This document shows, piece after piece, positions 1-5,142 of a DNA stretch of 5,142 bases (its first letter is position 1; every line of letters starts with the position of its first letter). The stretch comes from UBA12276 sp041476285 (GTDB lineage: Archaea > Micrarchaeota > Micrarchaeia > Micrarchaeales > Micrarchaeaceae). The DNA lies in contig JBGOTD010000052.1 in NCBI GenBank assembly GCA_041476285.1, forward strand, positions 1-5,142, read 5' to 3'. The notes below the pieces were generated by a model. The model was not told where the DNA came from, ran no database searches, and saw only the letters and a program-made list of their open reading frames with translations. The position numbers and the translations under genes were made by a program.

Positions 1-743
1 CTAAGAAGCACATGAAAGTTGATGCGGTAAGGCTTACAGTGGGAGAGGAGGACAAGCTTACGGTAGATACTATAACCCATGATTACTTCATAGCAGGAGG
101 ACGTGCAAAGTTCTCTGTTCTTCTTGCTTACATTGACAGGTTCCAGCCCAAGAAATGCATTATATTCACCTCAACGCAGCATGAATCGGAATACGTTCAC
201 AGGTTTCTCAACCTCAACGGGTTTGATGCGATAGTGATGCATGGAGGACTTACTCAGGCGATGAGGGAGCGTTCCCTGCATGCGTTCAGGCAGCAGGCAC
301 GATTCCTGATATCAACCAACCTTGCATCAAGAGGGCTTGACATACCTGACATAACCGACATAATAAACTTCGATGCACCCGATGAACCACGTGTATATGT
401 GCACAGGGTAGGAAGATCAGCAAGAATGGGCAAGAACGGAAGGGCATTCACGATATTCGGATATGATCAAGAGGGCCTTATGCAGGCAACTGGCAGAATT
501 GCAAACATAAGAATGACCCACATAGAATTAGACACTGCAAAGTTCAACGACATAAAATTGCCAGAAGCGTCCCGCAGCAAAAGAAGATTCGCACCAAGGA
601 GTGGCGGGGGCGGCGGTGGAAGATACCAGAGCAGGGAGAACAACAGCAGAGGCGGCGCTGGTTACAGCAGAGGCAATGACTTCCATAGGAGAAAGAGACA
701 TGAATATGGAGGAAGCAAAGGAACGGGCAGCCAAAGGTTCTGA
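1..743 (+). CDS. DEAD-box RNA helicase, C-terminal part (5' end outside window)
   Basis: ATP-dependent RNA helicase of superfamily 2, expected to unwind or remodel RNA duplexes in the cytoplasm. Only the second RecA-like domain and the tail are present. The frame is open to the left edge (Lys-Lys-His precede the first Met at position 12), so that Met is internal and the Q motif, Walker A and DEAD motifs lie outside the window. Numbering from that Met: motif IV-like CIIFTST at 49-55, HGG with QAMRERSLHAFR at 77-93, motif V STNLASRGLDIP at 101-112, and motif VI YVHRVGRSARMG at 129-140 with the HRxGRxxR arginines. Residues 185-243 form a basic Arg/Gly-rich tail with a six-glycine run and several RG/RGG units, probably disordered and RNA-binding. 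The stop is TGA at 741-743. The family is clear; the specific role (ribosome assembly, mRNA turnover or cold response) cannot be told. Confidence 0.93.
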   Translation, partial: KKHMKVDAVRLTVGEEDKLTVDTITHDYFIAGGRAKFSVLLAYIDRFQPKKCIIFTSTQHESEYVHRFLNLNGFDAIVMHGGLTQAMRERSLHAFRQQARFLISTNLASRGLDIPDITDIINFDAPDEPRVYVHRVGRSARMGKNGRAFTIFGYDQEGLMQATGRIANIRMTHIELDTAKFNDIKLPEASRSKRRFAPRSGGGGGGRYQSRENNSRGGAGYSRGNDFHRRKRHEYGGSKGTGSQRF

Positions 744-758
744 TTTACCTTACCTTGA

Positions 759-810
759 GATGTATGCCAAAATGGCATAGTCATCTAAATGGCATTCTGA
801 TTTTATTTTT
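759..810 (+). terminator. Hairpin plus T-rich tract between convergent genes
   Basis: The arms TATGCCA (763-769) and TGGCATA (773-779) are perfect 7-base complements around an AAA loop. GATG (759-762) and CATC (782-785) extend the stem across a two-base GT bulge. A T-rich tract (TTTTATTTTT, 801-810) follows on the + strand, so the arrangement suits termination of the helicase transcript. The tract overlaps the last codon of the ribonucleotide reductase gene by two bases. On the - strand the hairpin lies downstream of that gene but without a following T run, so for it the hairpin may act only as 3'-end protection. Archaeal termination depends mainly on U-rich tracts, so the role of the hairpin is inferred. 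Confidence 0.6.
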
Positions 811-3097
811 ACTCGCACTTGCTATAGGAGCAGCGCGGGCAGGTGAAGCATCCTGATCCGGGTATAAGTACTCCGCCGCATTCAGGACACCTTTCCTCTT
901 TTCCCATTGTAAGCGAATATGTTGCAGCCTCCTGCACAAGAGATGAGACGCTTATCGGCTTTACCTCTTCCATTCCCTTTTCGTGGTTTCTTTTTACGGA
1001 ATCAAGCGTCTTTTGGGAATTGAGCCCTTTTACGGATTGCAGTACCTGCACGTTCTTTGATGCGTCCCTGTATACAGTTATGCCCTTGCAACCGAGAGTC
1101 CATGCCATCTCGTACGCCTTTTCGATGTCTTGCGGCGTTGCCCAGTTCGGGAAGTTTATTGTCTTTGAAACTCCGTTGTCGGTGTATTTCTGGAATGCCG
1201 CCTGCATCTTTACGTGCCATTCCGGAGATATGTCATATGCAGTTACGAACAGCCTTCTTATCTGTTCCGGGATCTCCTCAAAATTCTGTATTGAAACGGT
1301 ATTCGCGAGCCTCTGCATCAGTTCATCTGTATAGAAGCCCCCTTCCATTGCATACGCCTCGAACTCGTTGTTCACCTCGATGAGGTTTGATCCGAGCGAA
1401 TCGCTTACATTCCTAAGGTATACAACAGAGAATATTGGTTCTATTCCCTGTGATGTACCTCCTGCAATAATGCTTATCGTCCCTGTAGGCGCTATTGTTG
1501 TGACTGTAGAGTTCCTTAGCGGCTTGTTGCCAAGTCTTGCCCAGATGCTGTTCTGGAATTCCGGGAACGGTCCTCGCTCAACAGCAAGTTCCTCGCTCGT
1601 TATTCTTGAATTCTGGGTTATGAACGACATTATCTTTTCTGCAAGCATGAGTGCCTCGTTGCTGTCGTATCTTATTCCCAGTTTTATCAGCAGGTCAGCC
1701 CAGCCCATGACGCCAAGGCCTATCCTTCTTATAGCCCTGCTCACTTTGTCGATCTCGGGCAATGGGTATTCGTTTACCTCTACAACATTGTCAAGGAATC
1801 TGGTAGCAAGTCTTATTACCCTTTTAAGCTCGTCCCAGTCCACTTCTGTATGGCTGTTGACTCCCTTTACAATCTTTGCAAGGTTTATTGAGCCAAGATT
1901 GCACGAGTCATATGGATACAATGGCTGCTCTCCGCATGGATTTGTTGCTTCTATAGGACCGTAGCTTGGTACCGGGTTTGAATAACTGGAATTTGTCCTG
2001 TCAAGGAAAACTACTCCCGGATCTCCTGTCTTCCATGCCATGGTTACGACAAGGTTCCATACCGCCCTAGCGTTAAGCTTTCCTACAACATTCTTGCTGC
2101 GCGGATTTGAGAGCAGGTAATCCTTGTTTTCCTTTACCGCTTTCATGAAGACATCTGTGACTGCTACAGATATGTTGAAGTTTCTCAGCGTTCCCTCATG
2201 CTCTTTCAACATTATGAAATCAAGTATGTTCGGATGATCGACACTGAGTATTCCCATGTTTGCTCCTCTCCTCTTGCCGCCCTGCTTTATCTCTTCCGTG
2301 GATGCATCGAAGATTTTCATGAATGATATAGGACCTGATGCGACTCCGTGTGTTGATTTTACAAAGTCGTTGGATGGTCTTAGCCTCGAGAATGAGAATC
2401 CGGTGCCGCCGCCGGTCTTGTGTATCAATGCCTGGTATTTGATTGCATCATATATTTCAGGGATTGAATCCCCTACCGGCAGCACAAAGCATGCACTGAG
2501 CTGGCCCTCGCTTGTTCCAGCATTCATCAGTGTTGGTGAATTAGGCATGAACTTGTTCTTGGCCATAAGGTCATAGAAGTCCTGCTCTATTTTCGCTATC
2601 TGTTCTTCGGTTTTCCCAAACTTCTTCTCTGCAGATGCAATCGCTCTTGCAACCCTTATGAAAAGCTGCTTTGGCGATTCTATGATCTTCCCATTTTCAT
2701 CCTTGATCAGGTATCTTGCTGCAAGGACTATAAGCGTATTAATAGAAACCTTGAGGTCGTCATTTGGTATTCCCAAAGACCTTCTGAAGGCGCGTATTTC
2801 GGCGCGTTTGTTCCTGTATAGGATATATGCCTTTGCAACGCGCGGCTCGTTTTGCATGAGCACGTTCTCCACTACGTCCTGTATGTCCTCTACACCGATT
2901 TCTTCCCTGTTCGTTGCATTTAACTTTTCCAGGACAAGCTGCGCAATCTTCTGGACCTTCGTGTAGCTTTCGGACTCCTCTTTTGTTGGATAAACATCAT
3001 TGAAGGCCTTTAATACAACGCTCTCTACTTTGGATAAGTTGAACTCAACTTTCGTCTTGTCTCTTTTTATAACACGCTTCAAATTGTTAGCACCCAT
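809..3097 (-). CDS. nrdJ: Adenosylcobalamin-dependent (class II) ribonucleotide reductase
   Basis: Reduces ribonucleotides to 2'-deoxyribonucleotides for DNA synthesis, using adenosylcobalamin to generate a thiyl radical, so no oxygen and no small subunit are needed. An N-terminal ATP-cone (about 7-103, ending VAKAYILYRNKR) suggests dATP/ATP activity control. The ten-stranded barrel follows: KTGGGTGFSFSRLRP at 227-241, NPCGE at 386-390 with C388 as the thiyl-radical cysteine and N386 and E390 as partners, and PTGTISIIAG at 537-546. C203 (SACFVLP) and C399 (YDSCNLGS) fit the substrate-reducing cysteine pair; the 11-residue step from C388 to C399 equals that of the Lactobacillus enzyme (C408/C419). 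The C-terminus carries cysteines 737, 740, 750, 753, 756 and 761, a zinc-finger/redox tail known in many class II enzymes. The length of 762 is normal, with no intein or frameshift. The ATG has GGGTG five bases upstream. No cobalamin genes are adjacent. Confidence 0.96.
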   Translation of the reverse strand: MGANNLKRVIKRDKTKVEFNLSKVESVVLKAFNDVYPTKEESESYTKVQKIAQLVLEKLNATNREEIGVEDIQDVVENVLMQNEPRVAKAYILYRNKRAEIRAFRRSLGIPNDDLKVSINTLIVLAARYLIKDENGKIIESPKQLFIRVARAIASAEKKFGKTEEQIAKIEQDFYDLMAKNKFMPNSPTLMNAGTSEGQLSACFVLPVGDSIPEIYDAIKYQALIHKTGGGTGFSFSRLRPSNDFVKSTHGVASGPISFMKIFDASTEEIKQGGKRRGANMGILSVDHPNILDFIMLKEHEGTLRNFNISVAVTDVFMKAVKENKDYLLSNPRSKNVVGKLNARAVWNLVVTMAWKTGDPGVVFLDRTNSSYSNPVPSYGPIEATNPCGEQPLYPYDSCNLGSINLAKIVKGVNSHTEVDWDELKRVIRLATRFLDNVVEVNEYPLPEIDKVSRAIRRIGLGVMGWADLLIKLGIRYDSNEALMLAEKIMSFITQNSRITSEELAVERGPFPEFQNSIWARLGNKPLRNSTVTTIAPTGTISIIAGGTSQGIEPIFSVVYLRNVSDSLGSNLIEVNNEFEAYAMEGGFYTDELMQRLANTVSIQNFEEIPEQIRRLFVTAYDISPEWHVKMQAAFQKYTDNGVSKTINFPNWATPQDIEKAYEMAWTLGCKGITVYRDASKNVQVLQSVKGLNSQKTLDSVKRNHEKGMEEVKPISVSSLVQEAATYSLTMGKEERCPECGGVLIPGSGCFTCPRCSYSKCE

Positions 3098-3102
3098 GAA
3101 AA

Positions 3103-3144
3103 CACCCGGACATCTACATTACTATACCATTAAGTTTTAATATA
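3103..3144 (-). promoter_or_regulatory. Promoter and ribosome binding site of the ribonucleotide reductase gene
   Basis: Read on the - strand, an archaeal box A candidate TATATTAA lies at 3137-3144. A transcription start about 26 bases downstream would fall near 3114 and give a leader of about 16 bases. That leader contains GGGTG (3103-3107), five bases before the ATG at 3097, which matches the GGUG core of the anti-Shine-Dalgarno complement and supports this start. The leader is too short for a riboswitch. A second AT-rich box on the - strand at 3155-3169 is a weaker alternative. The call is by inspection only. Confidence 0.5.
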
Positions 3145-3163
3145 CTTCTTAGAATTAGAATAT

Positions 3164-3224
3164 AAAAAAGTTAAGATTTGTATACTTTTGTAAATTAATT
3201 TGCTCTTCGTATTACCGAGAGCAA
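3164..3224 (-). terminator. Hairpin after the EamA gene, with a T run further on
   Basis: TTGCTCT (3200-3206) and AGAGCAA (3218-3224) are perfect 7-base complements around an 11-base loop, and the stem starts five bases after the EamA stop codon on the - strand. The sequence right after the stem is AT-rich but not a pure T run. A run of six T (- strand, 3164-3169) lies about 30 bases further. The pair could end or protect the DUF998-EamA transcript. It lies just upstream of the ribonucleotide reductase promoter, so an operator role is also possible. Confidence 0.4.
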
Positions 3225-3229
3225 TTTAT

Positions 3230-4087
3230 TTATATTATTATGAGATAGGCACCCATCAATATGATTACGGAAAGTATGATTTTGTTCGTTATGTTCTCCT
3301 CCTTGAACATTATAGAGCCCGAGAATACCGTCATTATCACGAGTAGCGTATTCCTTAGAGGGGAGGCAAGGCTTATAGGTGCAGCTGCGACGGCAATATA
3401 GTAGGTTATCCTGTAGCCTATTGTCAGAAGCACTATTGCGGCCAATTCCTTCCTGTAAACCTTGGTGTTTGTAAGTATTTCCCTGACCCCGCCGTATCTG
3501 AAGTTCATGTAGAGCATCATGTTGAATGCCATGAATACCTGCGATATAACCATGTACGTTATCGGATCCGTGCTGGACAAGAGGTACTTAAACATTATGC
3601 CAGAGACGCCAGCCAGGGCAGCATTTATTAGTATTAGATATACGTACTTTTTGCTTTCAAAATCTTTCTTGCTCCTTTTGTTGAAAAGCAGCATATAGGT
3701 AGCAAATACTGTAATGCCTATGCCGATATACTGTACTGCCGTAAGTACTTCGTGCAAGAACAGTAGTGCAAACAGCACAATGAAAAGAGTGGGCAGTGTG
3801 GCATTAACAGGGCTCGTTGCAGATATTGCACCGTGGCGAAAGGTTCTTGCAGTAAGAAGGTAACATATGGTGGATATCAGGCTTACCAGATATATCAGAA
3901 GCCAGTTTTGAAGGGTTATGTTTATCTTGAGAAATGGAAGAAAAACCAGCGAGACAACTGCCGTCAACACGGAGAAGCTGGCACTGTAGGCAGATGCGTA
4001 TTCCCTTTTCAGGGTCCTTTTCTCAAGAATGGTGGCAAGCCCTGTAAGAAATGATGATATTAGCGCAAGATAGTACCATTGTAGCAA
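3230..4087 (-). CDS. EamA/DMT-superfamily ten-helix membrane transporter
   Basis: A 285-residue integral membrane protein of the drug/metabolite transporter type, probably exporting or importing a small metabolite across the cytoplasmic membrane; the substrate cannot be read from sequence. Ten hydrophobic segments lie at about 3-21, 34-52, 62-80, 89-111, 117-135, 148-168, 176-194, 213-233, 236-260 and 267-285, in two tandem five-helix halves as expected for EamA proteins. The first half has the typical proline-then-glutamate helix 4 (P99 to E113, ending FLHE); the second repeats this less well (SPLRN at 242-246, then KEE at 262-264). A cytoplasmic-looking basic linker (NKRSKKDFESKK, 136-147) separates the halves. 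The start is TTG: GGGGT (4094-4098) sits six bases upstream, no in-frame ATG occurs near the N-terminus, and an in-frame stop lies shortly upstream. The DUF998 stop is 18 bases upstream, so the two are probably co-transcribed. Confidence 0.85.
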   Translation of the reverse strand: MLQWYYLALISSFLTGLATILEKRTLKREYASAYSASFSVLTAVVSLVFLPFLKINITLQNWLLIYLVSLISTICYLLTARTFRHGAISATSPVNATLPTLFIVLFALLFLHEVLTAVQYIGIGITVFATYMLLFNKRSKKDFESKKYVYLILINAALAGVSGIMFKYLLSSTDPITYMVISQVFMAFNMMLYMNFRYGGVREILTNTKVYRKELAAIVLLTIGYRITYYIAVAAAPISLASPLRNTLLVIMTVFSGSIMFKEENITNKIILSVIILMGAYLIII

Positions 4088-4093
4088 GTTTTT

Positions 4094-4098
4094 ACCCC
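4094..4098 (-). promoter_or_regulatory. Shine-Dalgarno-like GGGGT that sets the TTG start
   Basis: GGGGT on the - strand is six bases before the TTG at 4087 and lies in the 18-base gap after the DUF998 stop. It decides the EamA start, since no in-frame ATG or GTG is nearby. It fits an internal operon gene translated through a Shine-Dalgarno contact. Confidence 0.55.
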
Positions 4099-4105
4099 GT
4101 ATAGT

Positions 4106-4702
4106 TTATTGTATTTTGTTTGTGGCAAAGTTTATCCCGATTATAAACAGCCAGATTATCTCATTGTAGAAGAGTATTTCCTCGAATCCACCATGACCAA
4201 GGGCAAGATTAAGATGTATGCCCAGCATGCTGGTAATTGAGATTGACACTACAAAAATCGCCAGAATTCCAGCCGGAAGCGAATAGTATCGCAAATAGCT
4301 TCTGAAGATTTTAGACGATCCCAGCATCATTATCGCTGCAGTCCCAAAGGTGATTAAAGCAGAGATTATATGATACACGCCAGTAGTTTCCGGAAGCGCG
4401 CCTACACCTATCGCACCAATTCCAGTTATTAAGAATGCGAATGCCATGTACCTGTGTTTGCCAGTTTTCCAGAGAAAGTAAGATGCTGCAATAATTATAA
4501 GTCCGAATATTTCTATCGCAGAATTGAATATTACTGCGGTGCTTCCCACTCCAAGGTCGCTTATGTAGTTTTTGTTAAGGCTGTAGTTAGGATAAAGATG
4601 TTGTGCAAGAAGCACAAGGAATACAATTTCTATTGATGATATTACCAGCAGTAGTCCGGCTATTTTATTTGATGGAACATTGCCAACCAAACCTTTCTCC
4701 AT
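4106..4702 (-). CDS. DUF998-family six-helix membrane protein
   Basis: A 198-residue integral membrane protein of unknown biochemical function. Six hydrophobic segments lie at about 13-33, 58-78, 85-103, 107-128, 141-160 and 176-193. Family-like signatures are the first extracytoplasmic loop with YPNYS and NYISDLGVG (38-53), GIGAIGVGALPE (94-105), a following His in helix 4 (H111), and the late loop GHGGFEE (169-175) before the last helix with its tryptophan. Length and layout are normal for DUF998 proteins, which are frequent in archaea, some in lineages with small genomes. It is the first gene of a two-gene unit with the EamA transporter, which hints at a shared membrane role but does not define one. 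The ATG at 4702 has no Shine-Dalgarno sequence; the box A lies about 25 bases upstream, so the mRNA is probably leaderless. Remote alternatives would be other small membrane DUFs; I think DUF998 is likely. Confidence 0.82.
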   Translation of the reverse strand: MEKGLVGNVPSNKIAGLLLVISSIEIVFLVLLAQHLYPNYSLNKNYISDLGVGSTAVIFNSAIEIFGLIIIAASYFLWKTGKHRYMAFAFLITGIGAIGVGALPETTGVYHIISALITFGTAAIMMLGSSKIFRSYLRYYSLPAGILAIFVVSISITSMLGIHLNLALGHGGFEEILFYNEIIWLFIIGINFATNKIQ

Positions 4703-4721
4703 GGTTTAGATTGATTGGCTT

Positions 4722-4731
4722 AATTTAAATA
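4722..4731 (-). promoter_or_regulatory. Box A of the DUF998-EamA operon (leaderless start)
   Basis: TATTTAAATT on the - strand is centred about 25 bases upstream of the ATG at 4702. Transcription would then begin at or next to the start codon, and no Shine-Dalgarno-like bases precede the ATG (CTAAACC). The core TTTAAA is self-complementary, so it could also serve the + strand towards 4750. Confidence 0.5.
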
Positions 4732-4773
4732 ATTTTGCAGTCAATGCGAAAATAAATGCTTATAGCAAGTTTA

Positions 4774-4862
4774 AGAAATAGTAGGCTGCATGATGAGCTT
4801 TAGTGCAGGGAGAATTTCTCCCCCCCCCCTTTTAGACTAACTATTTCTACAGCTTATTTTTT
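4774..4862 (+). other. Structured gap: nested inverted repeats, C10 tract and T6
   Basis: This is the main content of the 166-base gap between the DUF998 start and the small downstream gene. An outer perfect 9-base pair AGAAATAGT (4774-4782) and ACTATTTCT (4840-4848) encloses two smaller ones: CTGCA (4786-4790) with TGCAG (4804-4808), and GGGAG (4808-4812) with CTCCC (4818-4822). The last two share G4808. A run of ten C (4820-4829) and TTTTAGACTAA follow, and a T6 run (4857-4862) lies just beyond the outer arm. Read on +, this resembles a short folded RNA ending in a U-rich terminator, with a possible box A at 4724-4731. Read on -, it would be the 3' region of the small gene. No known RNA family is recognised and no credible reading frame runs through it. 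Confidence 0.35.
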
Positions 4863-4868
4863 AGAGAA

Positions 4869-5027
4869 TTAGCCCTTTCTGGTTTTTACCATCTTTACCA
4901 TTTCAGAGCTCGGCACTTTTTTATGGTGTTCTTTCCAAACATGCAGCTGGCCCATTGCAACTACCTCGCTTCTCTTGCGTGATCCTACCGAAAATCCATC
5001 ATCACACGACATCGTATATTTGTTCAT
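4869..5027 (-). CDS. Small 52-residue protein, DUF1059-like
   Basis: A short gene with a good start and its own promoter, encoding a 52-residue soluble protein beginning MNKYTMSCDDGF. The layout is an N-terminal strand with one cysteine (C8), a predicted helix with EVVAMGQLHVWKEHH (21-35, histidines at 29, 34 and 35), then a second short helix SSEMVKMVK (40-48) and a basic end. Cysteine near the N-terminus followed by an H...HH helix resembles the small DUF1059 family, whose function is unknown. C8, H29 and H34/H35 could bind a metal, which is inference only. AGGT (5034-5037) lies six bases before the ATG, and an upstream overlapping ATG is closed at once by TAA. No membrane segment or signal peptide is present. 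The gene is convincing as coding because of frame, promoter and family resemblance, although it is short. Confidence 0.68.
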   Translation of the reverse strand: MNKYTMSCDDGFSVGSRKRSEVVAMGQLHVWKEHHKKVPSSEMVKMVKTRKG

Positions 5028-5033
5028 TACATT

Positions 5034-5067
5034 ACCTAGGGATAAAATAACTGTGAATCTATATAAA
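5034..5067 (-). promoter_or_regulatory. Promoter and weak ribosome site of the 52-residue protein gene
   Basis: On the - strand, TTTATATA (5060-5067) is a close match to archaeal box A. Transcription about 26 bases downstream would begin near 5037, leaving a leader of about ten bases that starts with AGGT (5034-5037). The box lies seven bases from an oppositely oriented box used by the right-hand gene. Confidence 0.5.
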
Positions 5068-5074
5068 GCTGCTC

Positions 5075-5124
5075 TATAAAAAATTTTTGAAAGATTAAAG
5101 TTGGTTTAAAAAGTAGGAGAAAGT
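5075..5124 (+). promoter_or_regulatory. Promoter and ribosome binding site of the right-edge gene
   Basis: TATAAAAAA (5075-5083) is a box A candidate that would place a start near 5105. The leader of about 20 bases then holds AGGAGA (5115-5120), four bases before the ATG at 5125, the best Shine-Dalgarno match in the window. A second AT-rich stretch, TTTAAAAA near 5105-5112, is too close to the ATG to be the box for a leadered transcript. Confidence 0.5.
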
Positions 5125-5142
5125 ATGCTTGCAAACAAGAAC
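5125..5142 (+). CDS. Start of an unidentified gene (cut by the window edge)
   Basis: The frame ATG-CTT-GCA-AAC-AAG-AAC (Met-Leu-Ala-Asn-Lys-Asn) opens four bases after AGGAGA and stays open to the last base. The ribosome site and upstream box A support a real start. Six residues are too few to assign a product. It is divergent from the 52-residue protein gene. Confidence 0.5.

Noticed and set aside
12..14. ATG at 12 as the start of the helicase gene
   Set aside because: The frame is open to position 1 and the residues around it fit the link between the two RecA-like domains; a helicase starting here would lack every ATP-binding motif.
1368..1964. Long + strand open frame (198 codons) inside the reductase gene, with several shorter ones nearby
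   Set aside because: It is antisense to a fully conserved gene, has no family-like features and no promoter or ribosome site; such frames arise from the codon bias of the true gene.
809..3097. Intein or intron in the ribonucleotide reductase, a common insertion target
   Set aside because: The protein reads through all catalytic motifs with normal spacing and length, and no splicing motifs are seen.
3098..3229. Cobalamin riboswitch upstream of the B12-dependent reductase
   Set aside because: The predicted leader is only about 16 bases and the whole gap is 132 bases, with no B12-box-like sequence.
3833..4054. + strand frame of 73 codons within the transporter gene
   Set aside because: It is antisense to a clear ten-helix membrane protein and shows no domain or start signals.
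4790..4840. 16-codon frame ATG-ATG... reading Pro codons through the C run
   Set aside because: It is very short, has no ribosome site, and depends on the exact length of a homopolymer.
4789..4848. C/D-box small RNA, suggested by ATGATGA at 4790-4796
   Set aside because: It matches box C, but no CTGA box D or D' follows within the expected distance on that strand.
4703..4868. tRNA gene or CRISPR repeats in the gap
   Set aside because: No cloverleaf, T-loop consensus or repeated spacers are visible; the inverted repeats occur once only.

Overview
This window looks archaeal. The evidence is AT-rich box A (TATA) elements about 25 bases upstream of predicted transcription starts, a probable leaderless first gene next to a downstream gene with a Shine-Dalgarno-like GGGGT, short leaders elsewhere, and an ATP-cone class II (adenosylcobalamin-dependent) ribonucleotide reductase. 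Base composition is moderate (roughly 40-45% GC by eye), with frequent ATA isoleucine codons. The lineage cannot be fixed from the sequence. A small-genome archaeon (Micrarchaeota/DPANN or Thermoplasmata-like) is a guess with low confidence.

Left part (1-810): the 3' portion of a DEAD-box RNA helicase gene on the + strand, cut by the window edge. It holds the second RecA-like domain and an arginine/glycine-rich tail. It converges on the ribonucleotide reductase gene, and the 65-base gap holds a strong hairpin followed by a T-rich tract, a likely terminator.

Centre (809-3097, - strand): a complete 762-residue class II ribonucleotide reductase (NrdJ type) with an ATP-cone, the thiyl-radical NPCGE motif and a C-terminal six-cysteine redox/zinc tail. 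It has its own promoter in a 132-base gap, which also contains a hairpin just after the upstream gene's stop.

Right part (3230-4702, - strand): a two-gene membrane-protein operon, a DUF998-type six-helix protein followed 18 bases later by an EamA/DMT-type ten-helix transporter that starts with TTG. Then come a 166-base gap with nested inverted repeats and a C10 tract, a 52-codon gene for a small DUF1059-like protein (- strand), and a divergent promoter region. The first six codons of a + strand gene run off the right edge.

The genes look like ordinary chromosomal housekeeping and membrane functions: RNA remodelling, deoxyribonucleotide supply and small-molecule transport. They do not form one obvious pathway. 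I see no mobile element, CRISPR array, tRNA or rRNA. The least explained parts are the structured gap at 4774-4862, the DUF998-EamA pair and the 52-residue protein.
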